From the NCBI GenBank assembly GCA_045601345.1, contig JAZRZL010000011.1:1-64000 (forward strand): 64,000 bases of DNA, in the 5' to 3' direction. A program made the translations under genes and the position numbers. This DNA is from SVMC01 sp045601345 (GTDB lineage: Bacteria; Bacillota; Clostridia; Oscillospirales; Oscillospiraceae). The notes beneath the pieces were generated by a model that worked only from the letters and a program-made list of their open reading frames with translations, ran no database searches and had not been told where the DNA came from. Of the stretch, positions 22,932 to 31,217 are shown piece by piece. The first letter of the stretch is position 1; each line of letters begins with the position of its first letter.

Positions 22932-23894
22932 ATGATAGAAATTGAAAAGCGGCGTATTGAATGTTTTGACTCTCCGGAGAATAACTCCTATGGCAAATAT
23001 GTTGTAGAACCGCTGGAAAGAGGTTATGGTACCACACTGGGCAACTCCCTGCGCAGGATTCTGCTCTCCTCTCTCCCCGGCACGGCAGCCACCTCCATCA
23101 AGATTGCGGGTGTGCAGCATGAGTTCTCCACGATCCCCGGTGTCCGCGAGGACGTGACCGAAATCGTTCTGAATGTCAAGCGGCTGATTACCCGTCTGCA
23201 TTGTGAAGGTACGAAGACGGTCTATATTGACGCTGCCGGTGAATGCGAAGTTACCGCTGGTGATATTAAAGCCGATGGGGAGGTTGAAATTCTGAACCCC
23301 GAGCTGCATATCTGCTCTCTGGGACCGGATGCGACCTTCAGCATGGAAATCACGCTCAGCCATGGCCGCGGTTATGTTCCTGCTGACCGAAATAAGAACC
23401 CGTCCATGCCCATCGGAACCATTGCGGTAGATTCTATTTATACTCCTGTCTACAAGGTCAACTACACTGTAGAAAACACCCGCGTAGGCAATATGACCGA
23501 TTACGACAAGCTGACCCTTGAGGTCTGGACAGATTCGACCATCTCCGCAAGAGATGCCGTATCTTTGGGTGCAAAGATTCTTTGCGATCACCTGACGCTC
23601 TTCACCGATCTGAGTCAGGCCGTTTCTGCCACGAGCATCGTGGTGGAGAAGGATGTCCCCAAGAAGTCCAGCGTTCTGGAGCTGACCATCGAAGAGCTTG
23701 ATCTCTCCGTGCGCAGCTTCAACTGCCTCAAGCGCGCCAATATCAACAACGTTGAGGACTTGATTTCCAAGACCGGTGAAGATATGATGAAGGTGCGCAA
23801 CATGGGTCGCAAGTCTCTGGAAGAGGTTCAGAACAAGCTGGCAATGATGGGTCTGTCTCTGGCCAGTGACGATTCCGCCTCTAGCAACAATTAA
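22932..23894 (+). CDS. rpoA: RNA polymerase alpha subunit
   Basis: 320 residues. N-terminal dimerisation domain with EPLERGYGTTLGNSLRRILLSSLPG, a linker, and the C-terminal domain that binds UP elements and activators (FNCLKRANINNVEDLISKTGEDMMKVRNMGRKSLEEVQ). AGGAGG upstream. Standard length. Confidence 0.98.
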   Translation: MIEIEKRRIECFDSPENNSYGKYVVEPLERGYGTTLGNSLRRILLSSLPGTAATSIKIAGVQHEFSTIPGVREDVTEIVLNVKRLITRLHCEGTKTVYIDAAGECEVTAGDIKADGEVEILNPELHICSLGPDATFSMEITLSHGRGYVPADRNKNPSMPIGTIAVDSIYTPVYKVNYTVENTRVGNMTDYDKLTLEVWTDSTISARDAVSLGAKILCDHLTLFTDLSQAVSATSIVVEKDVPKKSSVLELTIEELDLSVRSFNCLKRANINNVEDLISKTGEDMMKVRNMGRKSLEEVQNKLAMMGLSLASDDSASSNN

Positions 23895-23923
23895 GTAACC
23901 TTTCAAGAAGGAGGATACCCGTA

Positions 23924-24265
23924 ATGTTCGGAACACGCAAACTCGGCAGAACCAGCGATCAGAGAAGAGCAATGCTTCGCCAGCTGACCACCGATCTGCT
24001 GGAGCATGGCAAGATTGAGACAACCTTCTGCAGAGCAAAGGAAGTGCAGCCTGTTGTTGAGAAGATGATTACCCTTGGCAAGAAGGGCGATCTGGCTGCC
24101 TACCGCAGAGCACTGTCCTATATCACCAAGGAAGATGTAGCCCAGAAGCTGTTCAAGGAAATTGCACCCGGCTATGCAGAGCGTAACGGCGGCTATACCA
24201 GAGTTGTTCGCCTCGGCACCCGCCGCGGTGATGCTGCTGAAACTGCTATCATCGAGCTCGTCTGA
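23924..24265 (+). CDS. rplQ: Ribosomal protein L17
   Basis: 113 residues, MFGTRKLGRTSDQRRAMLRQLTTDLLEHGKIETT, end RLGTRRGDAAETAIIELV. Tunnel-exit protein and last gene of the cluster, which is closed by the terminator at 24279. The energy-coupling ABC genes (ecfA/ecfT) that commonly follow in Bacillota are absent here. Confidence 0.98.
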   Translation: MFGTRKLGRTSDQRRAMLRQLTTDLLEHGKIETTFCRAKEVQPVVEKMITLGKKGDLAAYRRALSYITKEDVAQKLFKEIAPGYAERNGGYTRVVRLGTRRGDAAETAIIELV

Positions 24266-24278
24266 TAATAATTTCACA

Positions 24279-24328
24279 AAAAGGACGTTGCTATCCCCGG
24301 CTCTTGCCGAGAATGGCAGCGTCCTTTT
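24279..24328 (+). terminator. Terminator of the ribosomal cluster
   Basis: AAAAGGACG ... CGTCCTTTT with an internal stem around CCGGCTCTTGCCGAG, followed by a T-rich run. Placed 14 bases behind rplQ. Confidence 0.85.
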
Positions 24329-24329
24329 A

Positions 24330-24519
24330 AATTTTTTCTTATTTGAAATTGCCAAAGAAGCACATATCTGGATGTTGAATGCATAAAATAAGATAGCGCG
24401 AAACCTTCTGTGCTGGCTGATTTACAAAAATGTTTTTGCATGGAACTTTATCGCGTCCAATTTACATAATCTGTATATTTTATGGATTTAAATCATTTTT
24501 TCCAGATACAACATAAAGT
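24330..24519. other. AT-rich intergenic DNA, nothing recognised
   Basis: Between the rplQ terminator and the repeat relic. No frame with a ribosome site and no recognisable RNA. Confidence 0.5.
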
Positions 24520-24576
24520 TTACATAATGTAATCTATACCGCCGTCCACATTTTCTTACCTCATTCAATTACCGTG
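24520..24576. repeat. Right-end relic of the MITE family
   Basis: The segment CATTTTCTTACCTCATTCAA-TTACCGTG (24549-24576) differs from the right end of the 309-bp element (ending at 43854) at one base. Weaker similarity (TTACATAATG and so on) extends back to about 24520. No left end is present. It ends 19 bases before the -35 box of the thiT promoter. Confidence 0.7.
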
Positions 24577-24595
24577 CTTCGCGTCTTTGCGATGG

Positions 24596-24624
24596 TTGAC
24601 AAGGCTGGGGGATGGGTGTATAAT
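24596..24624 (+). promoter_or_regulatory. Consensus SigA promoter of thiT
   Basis: TTGACA (24596-24601), 17 bases, TATAAT (24619-24624): a perfect consensus pair upstream of the riboswitch. Confidence 0.88.
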
Positions 24625-24654
24625 TTAGCCATCAATTCTTCGCATTACAATCCA

Positions 24655-24747
24655 GTCTTCGGGGAGCCGGACGTTTCCGGCTGAGATTGGGCGGCAAGCG
24701 CCCTTACCCGCTTAACCTGATCCGGTTCGTACCGGCGTAGGGAAAGA
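24655..24747 (+). promoter_or_regulatory. TPP riboswitch (THI element)
   Basis: Core elements in order: CGGGGAGCC, GGCTGAGATTGGG, ACCCGCTTAACCTGATCCGG, CCGGCGTAGGGAAAGA. These are the conserved thiamine pyrophosphate aptamer blocks. It sits upstream of a terminator and a thiamine transporter gene, so ligand binding should reduce thiT expression. Confidence 0.95.
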
Positions 24748-24763
24748 CGCAGTTGCTCTCAAT

Positions 24764-24797
24764 CGCATTGCAGTCTTTCGATTGCAATGCGTTTTTT
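24764..24797 (+). terminator. Riboswitch expression-platform terminator
   Basis: CGCATTGCA (24764-24772) pairs with TGCAATGCG (24783-24791), followed by TTTTTT. It lies 17 bases after the TPP aptamer and 16 bases before the thiT start, so control is by premature termination. Confidence 0.88.
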
Positions 24798-24812
24798 AGG
24801 AGGTCAACTTGT

Positions 24813-25370
24813 ATGAAAAAAAACAATCCGCAATTCCTTCGTGCGCTCTGTGAGGGTGCCATTATGGTTGCGCTGGCGCAGGTGCTGGGCTACCTGAAGC
24901 TTTGGCAGTTTCCGCAAGGCGGTTCTGTGAATCTGGGTATGCTGCCGATTTTCCTCTACTGTGTGCGCTGGGGCTTCGGACCGGGTATGCTGGCATCCTT
25001 TGCTTATGCACTTTTGCAGCTGTTTCTTGATGGTGCATATGCCTGGGGTTGGCAGTCGATTCTTGGCGATTATCTGGTTGCCTATGGAGTTTTGGGTACA
25101 GCAGGTCTGTTTTCTACAAGAAAACTGGGTTTCTTTTGGGGTACAATGATTGGCAGCATTCTGCGTTTTGCGGTTCATTGGGTTGTAGGTGCTACGGTTT
25201 GGGCAGAGTATATGCCAAATATTTTCTTAGGTATGACCATGACATCCCCATGGATTTATTCTGCACTCTATAATGGAAGCTTCATAGCGGTCAATATGAG
25301 CCTGATTTTGGTGGTCGGTGTCATTCTCTACCGTTATATGAGTAAATACATGAGAAGCCAGCGGCAATAA
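24813..25370 (+). CDS. thiT: Thiamine ECF transporter substrate-binding protein
   Basis: 185 residues with five or six membrane segments. The family's ALxxAL-type N-terminus is present (GAIMVALAQVLGYLKLW), as are GGSVNLGMLPIFLYCVRWG and the thiamine-pocket region (WAEYMP, GSFIAVN). ATG at 24813 with AGGAGG upstream. ThiT captures thiamine and needs the shared EcfA/EcfA'/EcfT module, which is not in this window. Regulation by the TPP riboswitch fits the call. Confidence 0.95.
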   Translation: MKKNNPQFLRALCEGAIMVALAQVLGYLKLWQFPQGGSVNLGMLPIFLYCVRWGFGPGMLASFAYALLQLFLDGAYAWGWQSILGDYLVAYGVLGTAGLFSTRKLGFFWGTMIGSILRFAVHWVVGATVWAEYMPNIFLGMTMTSPWIYSALYNGSFIAVNMSLILVVGVILYRYMSKYMRSQRQ

Positions 25371-25419
25371 AAAAGTGGCGGTGCAGAGAGTGGATCTGCA
25401 CCGCCGCGATTTATAAGGA

Positions 25420-26136
25420 TCAAAGATTGGTGATCAGTAGTACAATACCGGAGACAATCAGAATGATATAAATGAACTTCAGGAAGGTGCTCTGCTTTAC
25501 GCGCCGGGTCAGAACGCCGCCGAGCCAGATAGCGAAGAGGGTAGGCAGGATCACAATACCAGACATGATGGCAACCTGCCGGGTGACAGCGCCCGCAACA
25601 AAATAGGTAATGACCATAATGATATTCAAAATGGCCCATACCGCATTGACCGTGGCGCGAAATTCCTGCTTCTCTTTTAGCTGTGCAACGGAATACACTG
25701 CCAAAAAGCTGCCGCCGGAGACGAACAAACCCTGCATAATACCTGCAATGACCAGAGCGGTATTTTGCACAGCTTTGGGGGCTTCCTTATTGGAGGGGAA
25801 GAACAGCTTTTTTATGCCGACCGCAACGACCACGGCAGCATAGGCGATCAGCAGGAAATTTAGCTGTACCCGCCCGGTTGCCCACAGGCCGCCAAGTACG
25901 CCCAGAAGCATGACACCCGTCATTTTGCAAAGCTCCCGCCAGTTGATGTGCTTATATTCGGTAATCAAAACGACCACGCCGGTGATCCATGCCACAAAGG
26001 TAATGACCGGTTTGGAGATATCCAGCCCCATCAGCATAATGCAGATGGGCATGGAAAGCAATGTGCCGCCGAAGCCCGCAAGGGACTGAACAAAAACGCC
26101 AAACATTACGGCAAGAACGAAGAGAATATAGTTCAT
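25420..26136 (-). CDS. TSUP (TauE/SafE) family membrane permease
   Basis: 238 residues from the ATG at 26136 after GGAG. Hydrophobic, seven or eight membrane segments, with FVQSLAGFGGTLLSMPICIMLMG near the start and the duplicated half-signature FVSGGSFLAVYSVAQL. The family exports or imports sulfur-containing or small organic anions. The substrate cannot be read from sequence. Convergent with thiT. Confidence 0.88.
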   Translation of the reverse strand: MNYILFVLAVMFGVFVQSLAGFGGTLLSMPICIMLMGLDISKPVITFVAWITGVVVLITEYKHINWRELCKMTGVMLLGVLGGLWATGRVQLNFLLIAYAAVVVAVGIKKLFFPSNKEAPKAVQNTALVIAGIMQGLFVSGGSFLAVYSVAQLKEKQEFRATVNAVWAILNIIMVITYFVAGAVTRQVAIMSGIVILPTLFAIWLGGVLTRRVKQSTFLKFIYIILIVSGIVLLITNL

Positions 26137-26185
26137 TTTTTCTCCTTTTCTCCAACTTTTCTCTGGAAAAAACAACCATAAAAAC

Positions 26186-26220
26186 GAAATAAGGATACCG
26201 CAAAGCGGTATCCTTATTTC
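26186..26220. terminator. Perfect 16-bp stem hairpin behind tRNA-Arg
   Basis: GAAATAAGGATACCGC, loop AAA, then its exact complement. It begins at the base next to the tRNA CCA end. It is a processing or termination structure for the tRNA transcript on the minus strand. Confidence 0.75.
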
Positions 26221-26297
26221 TGGTACGCCGGAAGGGACTCGAACCCCCGACCTTCTGGTTCGTAGCCAGACACTCTATCCAACTGAGCTACCGGCGC
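26221..26297 (-). tRNA. tRNA-Arg (ACG)
   Basis: 77 bases with CCA encoded. Acceptor GCGCCGG pairs with CCGGCGT (one G-U), anticodon stem TCTGG/CCAGA encloses CTACGAA with anticodon ACG, and the T arm has GGTTCGAGTCC. A34 is normally converted to inosine by TadA to read CGU/C/A. Confidence 0.95.
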
Positions 26298-26419
26298 ATC
26301 TAGCGCTTCGCGCTGGAGTATCATAGCACAAGATAGAGGAAAATGCAAGTCTTTTTTTAAAAACTTTCTGGAATTTATGCGTAAAAAACACAAGGCAAAA
26401 AAGTGTTTCCGCAAAATCA

Positions 26420-26448
26420 TTGCAAAAGTCGTGAAAATAGCGTAAAAT
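26420..26448 (+). promoter_or_regulatory. Promoter of the aldolase-kinase-deacetylase operon
   Basis: TTGCAA, 17 bases, TAAAAT, then a short leader with AGGAGG before the ATG at 26479. Confidence 0.6.
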
Positions 26449-26478
26449 AAAGGAAAGAACAACAGGAGGAAGAAAATT

Positions 26479-27297
26479 ATGCTAGTTTCTTTGACTCAGG
26501 CGCTTGCCGACGGAGTGCAGAAGGGATATGCTATCGGTGCATTTAATGGAACCGGCCTGGAAACGGTGCAGGCCATTGTCGGTGCAGCGGAAAAGGCCGG
26601 AAAGGCGGTGATCCTGAGCTTTGCGCAGGTGCATAGCCCCTATGTCACTATGGAGGAAATGGCACCGATTATGCTGCGTGCAGCGGAAAGCGCATCTGTC
26701 CCAGTCTGCGTCCATCTGGATCACGGCGCGTCGGTGAAGTTGTGTGAGAAGGCGATGGAATTGGGCTTTACCTCCGTTATGCTTGATGCCTCTGCGTGTC
26801 CTTATGAGGAGAATATTGCGCAAACAGCAAGCGTTGTTCAACTTGCCCATGTAAGAGGCGTAAGCGTGGAGGCAGAGTTGGGTAGTATTGGCTTGGACAG
26901 TGATGCATATACTGATCCTGAGGCTGCGGCGGATTTTGTAGAGCGGACAGGCGTAGATGCGCTGGCTATTGCCTTCGGAACGAGCCATGGCGTGTATGCG
27001 ACACGTCCTGCGCTTGATCTGGAAAGAGTTTCAAAGATTCGGGAAAAAGTTTCAGTGCCCCTTGTTATGCACGGCGGTTCCGGCCTGAGCAAGGAGGAAT
27101 TTCAGCAGGCTGTGTGCAATGGCATTCGGAAAATCAACTACTACACCTATATGTCCCTTGCCGGTGGTAGTGCTGTTAAGAAAGCAATGGACAAGGCCGA
27201 GGGCAACGTATTTTTCCATGATATTTGCGTTTTGGCTCGGCAGGCTATGGAAAAGGATGTTTACCGTGCCATTCGGGTTTTTAGTCGGATGGAGTGA
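26479..27297 (+). CDS. Class II (zinc) fructose-bisphosphate/tagatose-bisphosphate-type aldolase
   Basis: 272 residues. Class II aldolase features: VHLDHG (catalytic Asp and zinc His), VSVEAELGSIG, IAFGTSHGVY and VMHGGSGLS (zinc His), and KINYYTYM at the end. Cleaves a ketose bisphosphate into two triose phosphates. Shorter than most glycolytic Fba and next to a PfkB kinase, so a role with a less common sugar or an FBA paralogue is likely. Substrate not determined. Confidence 0.9.
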   Translation: MLVSLTQALADGVQKGYAIGAFNGTGLETVQAIVGAAEKAGKAVILSFAQVHSPYVTMEEMAPIMLRAAESASVPVCVHLDHGASVKLCEKAMELGFTSVMLDASACPYEENIAQTASVVQLAHVRGVSVEAELGSIGLDSDAYTDPEAAADFVERTGVDALAIAFGTSHGVYATRPALDLERVSKIREKVSVPLVMHGGSGLSKEEFQQAVCNGIRKINYYTYMSLAGGSAVKKAMDKAEGNVFFHDICVLARQAMEKDVYRAIRVFSRME

Positions 27298-27306
27298 GGA
27301 GAAAAA

Positions 27307-28308
27307 ATGGAAAAGACAGGAATTGCAGTTGCCGGTTCTATTGTTGCCGACCTGTATTATGAGATCGACACTTATCCCCGGCAGGGGATGCTGGCCAATA
27401 TTCGCACGACCCATGGCGCGGTGGGCGGTACGGGCAATCTGATTTTGGATTTGGCGCAGCTGGACAGTACTGTGCCGATACGGGTCAGTGCGCTGGTAGG
27501 GGAGGACGAGAGCGGAGAGATGATTCTTCGCACACTCTCTGCATATCCCAATGTGGATATCCGCAATGTGACCCGGAAGGGCAGCAGCTCTGTGGATTAT
27601 GTTATGGAGTCACTTGATACCCGGCAGCGCACATTTTTCTATCAAGCCGGTGCCAATGATGTTTATGATGAGAGCTACATTGATTGGGAAATACTTGATT
27701 CGCAGATTTTCCATTTGGAGTATCTGCTTCTGATGGCACGGGTCGATGCGCCGGATGCGGAATTCGGTACCCATGGGGCAAAAATTCTCCACGATGCCAG
27801 AATGCGAGGAATGCGAACCTCTGTGGATATGGTTTCCGGGCAGAGTGCGTTGGCTTTGCGCGTGATACCTGCTGCCTTGGCCTATACCGATTATTGTACG
27901 ATCAATGAGACCGAGGCCGAGGCGGTGACGGGAATTGCAGTGAAGGATCGCGCTTCTGCTGCAAAGGCGCTGGAAGCATTGCGCGGTTTTGGTGTTTCCC
28001 GCTGGGCTGTGATCCATTCGCCCCATTGCAGCTTCGGACTGGACTGTGAGACCGAACGCATGGTGGTCTCCCCCAGCCTGAAGCTGCCGCAGGGCTTTAT
28101 TCAGGGCACCACTGGCGCGGGAGATGCATATTGCAGCGGCATTCTCTATGGGGCTTACACCGATCTTTCACTGGAAAAGGCAATGGAGTTTGCAGCGGCG
28201 GTTGCTGCCTGTTCGCTTTCTGGGATCAATGGTACCGAAGGAGTGCCAACGGCGGCAGAGGTCTGGAAGCTGCGAGACAAGTACCCGGTATATCAGGAGG
28301 TTTTATGA
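27307..28308 (+). CDS. PfkB-family carbohydrate kinase
   Basis: 333 residues. Ribokinase-like fold with the C-terminal signature GTTGAGDAYCSGILYGAY (catalytic Asp in GAGD). The N-terminal GSIVADLYYEIDTYPRQG and GGTGNL correspond to PfkB signature 1. Starts nine bases after the aldolase stop and overlaps the next gene by four bases. Probably phosphorylates a sugar or sugar phosphate that the preceding aldolase cleaves; specificity is unknown. Confidence 0.9.
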   Translation: MEKTGIAVAGSIVADLYYEIDTYPRQGMLANIRTTHGAVGGTGNLILDLAQLDSTVPIRVSALVGEDESGEMILRTLSAYPNVDIRNVTRKGSSSVDYVMESLDTRQRTFFYQAGANDVYDESYIDWEILDSQIFHLEYLLLMARVDAPDAEFGTHGAKILHDARMRGMRTSVDMVSGQSALALRVIPAALAYTDYCTINETEAEAVTGIAVKDRASAAKALEALRGFGVSRWAVIHSPHCSFGLDCETERMVVSPSLKLPQGFIQGTTGAGDAYCSGILYGAYTDLSLEKAMEFAAAVAACSLSGINGTEGVPTAAEVWKLRDKYPVYQEVL

Positions 28309-29531
28309 AACGACTGCTTGCTGTTTTAAGTGGGATTTTGCTGCTTTTGCTTTTCATTGTGGTGTTACAGCGTACCGATGTCATTTCCATGTCCGCTCCT
28401 ATGCCGGAGTTGCCGGTAAGTATACAGGAGTCTGTGCCTGTCCCGGAGCAAAAGTCTGTGCCGGTTATTGCGCCTGAACCAGAGCCGATCCCGGAGCCGG
28501 AGTGCCCGGTGCAGCCGGAACTGGGGAGTCCCAGACTTTTCAACGGCAATTCCATGGAGACCGTGGTTGTGGATGAGATGCAATATGTGAAGGCGGAGCA
28601 GTTGGCCACGGCCATGTGTTTGGAAGCTACGCCGGAAAACGACAGCGTGATGTTTTCCGGCTATCCGCGCACCTCTTATTTTACGGTAGGGAACTGCAAT
28701 GCGGTGGTGAATGGGGAAGATATTTTACTCAACCGTGCTCCCTTCCTTTTTGAGGATGAAATTTATCTTCCACTGGACGAGAGTGCCTGTGCGATGGGCT
28801 GCACGGCCTATACGGATGAGGAGACTGGGGTGCAGTATCTGACCTCCGGCGGCGGTGACTGGGAAATCCCGGCGGATGTGCATATCCCAATTTTGGAGTA
28901 TCACGCAGTCGGCAACAACATTTGGGGCATCACGGAGCTGTTTATGGATCCGAAAGAGATGGAAGCGCAGCTTGCTTATCTTGTGAATAACGGTTATGAC
29001 CCCATCTGGTTTGAGGATTTGCGCCATGTGGAGCAGTATGATAAGCCGGTGATTTTGACCTTTGATGACGGCTATGATGATAACTATCTGGAGCTGTTCC
29101 CACTGCTGAAGAAATACAATGTTAAAGCTACGATCTTTGTGATTGCTGGTGTCATCGGCAACAACCACTTTATGACCGCAGAGCAAATCAGTGAAATGGC
29201 ATCCTCCGGACTGGTTTCCATTCAGAGCCATGGCATGACCCATCATGAGCTTGGTTATATGGATGAGAGCAGTTTGCGCTACGAATATGGCGAGAGCAAG
29301 CGAATTTTGGCAGGATTGACCGGTGCAGAGCCTTATGTGCTGTGCTATCCTGTCGGCAGTTCCTCTGAACTGGCAGTTCGCATTGGCAGAGAGTATTTCA
29401 AATTTGCCACCAAAATGAGCGGCAAATATTATGATACTTCGACCGAACCGCTCCTTGCCCCGCGCTATTATATTTCACGTTATACGACACTGGAGCAATT
29501 TGTGGCGAAGCTGGAGGAAGCGCAAGAATAA
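28305..29531 (+). CDS. Membrane-anchored polysaccharide deacetylase
   Basis: 408 residues from the ATG at 28305, overlapping the kinase stop (ATGA). Hydrophobic anchor (about 4-22), a Pro/Glu/Val-rich linker (about 35-70), and a copper-amine-oxidase-like N-terminal-type domain (about 80-180, MQYVKAEQLATAM, LFEDEIYLPLDE). The C-terminal NodB domain follows, with LTFDDGYDD (catalytic and metal Asp) and SHGMTHHELG (metal His). Extracellular, likely acting on N-acetylated cell-wall sugars. Its place in a sugar operon is unexplained. Confidence 0.92.
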   Translation: MKRLLAVLSGILLLLLFIVVLQRTDVISMSAPMPELPVSIQESVPVPEQKSVPVIAPEPEPIPEPECPVQPELGSPRLFNGNSMETVVVDEMQYVKAEQLATAMCLEATPENDSVMFSGYPRTSYFTVGNCNAVVNGEDILLNRAPFLFEDEIYLPLDESACAMGCTAYTDEETGVQYLTSGGGDWEIPADVHIPILEYHAVGNNIWGITELFMDPKEMEAQLAYLVNNGYDPIWFEDLRHVEQYDKPVILTFDDGYDDNYLELFPLLKKYNVKATIFVIAGVIGNNHFMTAEQISEMASSGLVSIQSHGMTHHELGYMDESSLRYEYGESKRILAGLTGAEPYVLCYPVGSSSELAVRIGREYFKFATKMSGKYYDTSTEPLLAPRYYISRYTTLEQFVAKLEEAQE

Positions 29532-29536
29532 AAAAT

Positions 29537-29564
29537 GCCCTCCCTGGTTGGTTTCAGGGAGGGC
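29537..29564. terminator. Bidirectional terminator
   Basis: GCCCTCCCTG and CAGGGAGGGC form a 10-bp stem between two convergent genes, with A/T runs on the left side. Confidence 0.75.
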
Positions 29565-29572
29565 AGGTGCGT

Positions 29573-30544
29573 TTATTCGGCTGCCGATTGCATCATTGTG
29601 AGGGTGCGGTAAGCCACAATGGCGATACGGATATCGCTTAGCAGCATATTGATGTCATCTGGCTGCTCTGCGGTGCCACCGTTAATCAGCCCTAGCTTGA
29701 GCATTTCCTGCATTTCTGGCTTTGCCCATGCGGGAAGCTGGTCAAAGGTCTCGATAAAGGTATCTCCCAGCAGAGATAAAAGCTGTTCCCGGGTGATAGG
29801 GGCAGTATTTTCTTCCGGGGCGGTAAAGACGATGCTGCCCTGTTCATCAAAGACACTGTAGCCGGGTGGACAGGCAGCTTTTGCATTTTCAAGCAAGTGG
29901 AAAGCGCCCAACTGCCCCTTGGTATCTGCCCATGTTTTTCGCACACGGTAGACCGGCGCGGCCAATAGAGCGGCTACATCCCGGCGGAAGGTATCCATGG
30001 TGTATTCCAACCCCAGACCCTTCCACAGGTGCTCTGGATCGCTGTGATTGGAGGCAATACCTCGGGCGTATCCCTCGGTGTGGCTGATAATGGCAACATT
30101 GGGATCTAAGCGATACGTTTCGCATAGCATGGCAAACAGCTCCACGGCGGTTTGGTAGGTGCCGCGGCATTGCGCTTTGGCTTTTTCTGCGTCCTCAACG
30201 GTAAATGTGCTGCCCCCGGTATAGCGAATTTCCGCAGGCTCAGTCATTTCAATGCCTACAAAGCTCTCGTTGGCGCTGCCGCCTGCGTGCCAACCACGGA
30301 AATTCCATGGCAGACATTGGTACACAATGCCATCTGCCTGCAAAACGGCGTGGACGGCAATTTCTTTTCCAGCGGTATTCCAAGTGTTTGCAAATACTGC
30401 GGCGCTGGGCTGCGGTGTGCCAACGCTGTGCAGCATCAGTCCCTGTGGACCGCGGGACTGAAATTGCGTGTATCGGCTGTCAATTTTTTTAAGATTGTTC
30501 TGATAGCAGTCATTTTTGGTGCTGAACCGTTCAATCAGTTCCAT
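29573..30544 (-). CDS. Phage-type N-acetylmuramoyl-L-alanine amidase (endolysin)
   Basis: 323 residues. Amidase_2 domain (about 25-200) with LMLHSVG (first zinc His), WHAGGSANESFVGIEM and ISHTEGYARGIASNHSDPEHLW. The C-terminal region (about 250-320, LPAWAKPEMQEMLKLGLINGG, INMLLSDIRIAIVAYRTL) is of the kind seen in clostridial phage lysins. It overlaps the holin gene upstream by 14 bases. No signal peptide, so export depends on the holin. Confidence 0.9.
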   Translation of the reverse strand: MELIERFSTKNDCYQNNLKKIDSRYTQFQSRGPQGLMLHSVGTPQPSAAVFANTWNTAGKEIAVHAVLQADGIVYQCLPWNFRGWHAGGSANESFVGIEMTEPAEIRYTGGSTFTVEDAEKAKAQCRGTYQTAVELFAMLCETYRLDPNVAIISHTEGYARGIASNHSDPEHLWKGLGLEYTMDTFRRDVAALLAAPVYRVRKTWADTKGQLGAFHLLENAKAACPPGYSVFDEQGSIVFTAPEENTAPITREQLLSLLGDTFIETFDQLPAWAKPEMQEMLKLGLINGGTAEQPDDINMLLSDIRIAIVAYRTLTMMQSAAE

Positions 30545-30809
30545 GCTCCTCCTCCTGACCCAACTGCTTTTTGATTTGGTGAATGCCGGTAGAGGCCAGC
30601 CCGGAGGCGATGCCCACGGCTATGGCGCTGATGGGTTCGCTTGCTGGAAAGTCTGCCATTACATACAGCCCTACAAGACCAAGAATGCCGCCAGCAAAGC
30701 CGACGATAGGCGGGATCCACTGTTTGGAGAGCTTTGTCCGCTTTACGGTGATACCGACCAGATAGCAGATCAGGGTAATTCCGGTTACGCTGGCAATGCC
30801 AAAATTCAT
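30531..30809 (-). CDS. Phage holin
   Basis: 92 residues, two or three hydrophobic segments (VTGITLICYLVGITV, IVGFAGGILGLVGLYVM, AIAVGIASGLASTGIHQ) and a charged C-terminus (KKQLGQEEEHG), the layout of small phage holins. Lies between an XhlA-like gene and the amidase and overlaps both. Confidence 0.82.
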   Translation of the reverse strand: MNFGIASVTGITLICYLVGITVKRTKLSKQWIPPIVGFAGGILGLVGLYVMADFPASEPISAIAVGIASGLASTGIHQIKKQLGQEEEHGTD

Positions 30810-31063
30810 GAATGCTTTCCCTCCCTTTCCAGGTTCTGTATCCTATGATTGAGGATCTTAATTTGTTCCTCCACCACAGGCATACGGCGGGCAAAGTTAT
30901 TGTGCTCACGCACTTCTCGCACCAGCTCCTCCAGGCGCGTATCGGTGACAGCTTGTGCGGCGGTCAGGGTGTCGGTGGCGTGGCGGTTTCCAAACCATGC
31001 GGTGATGCAAACGCCCATGAGGGTCAGGATGCCGGAAATCACACTGACAATTATTTGGGTCAA
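30806..31063 (-). CDS. XhlA-like lysis-associated protein (TTG start)
   Basis: 85 residues: an N-terminal membrane segment (IIVSVISGILTLMGVCITAWFG) and a coiled-coil-prone C-terminus (VTDTRLEELVREVREHN ... VEEQIKILNHRIQNLE). This resembles XhlA of the PBSX lysis cassette, although the topology is inverted compared with some members. The start is TTG at 31063, with AGGTGGGG just upstream, inside the end of a 13-codon leader frame. Function inferred from shape and neighbours. Confidence 0.6.
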   Translation of the reverse strand: MTQIIVSVISGILTLMGVCITAWFGNRHATDTLTAAQAVTDTRLEELVREVREHNNFARRMPVVEEQIKILNHRIQNLEREGKHS

Positions 31064-31101
31064 GGCTGCCCCACCTCCGATAAAATTTTTCTTTGATGCA
31101 T
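31060..31101 (-). CDS. 13-codon leader frame ahead of the lysis cassette
   Basis: ATG at 31101 with GAGGAGG ten bases upstream, sequence MHQRKILSEVGQP. Its stop TGA overlaps the TTG start of the next gene. A possible coupling peptide; no family. Confidence 0.35.
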   Translation of the reverse strand: MHQRKILSEVGQP

Positions 31102-31182
31102 ATTCATTCCTCCTCAGGTTTTATGAATGCCCTTTCATAAGTAAGGAAAAATGCTGCTATTTATGCCGGAAATTAGACAACA

Positions 31183-31214
31183 AAATTGCCTCCTGCGTCG
31201 GCAGGGGGCAATTT
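31183..31214 (-). terminator. Terminator of the glycosyltransferase pair
   Basis: AAATTGCC-T-CCTGC and GCAGG-G-GGCAATTT form a long stem directly after the stop codon at 31218, followed on the minus strand by TTTTG. Confidence 0.8.
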
Positions 31215-31217
31215 ATA

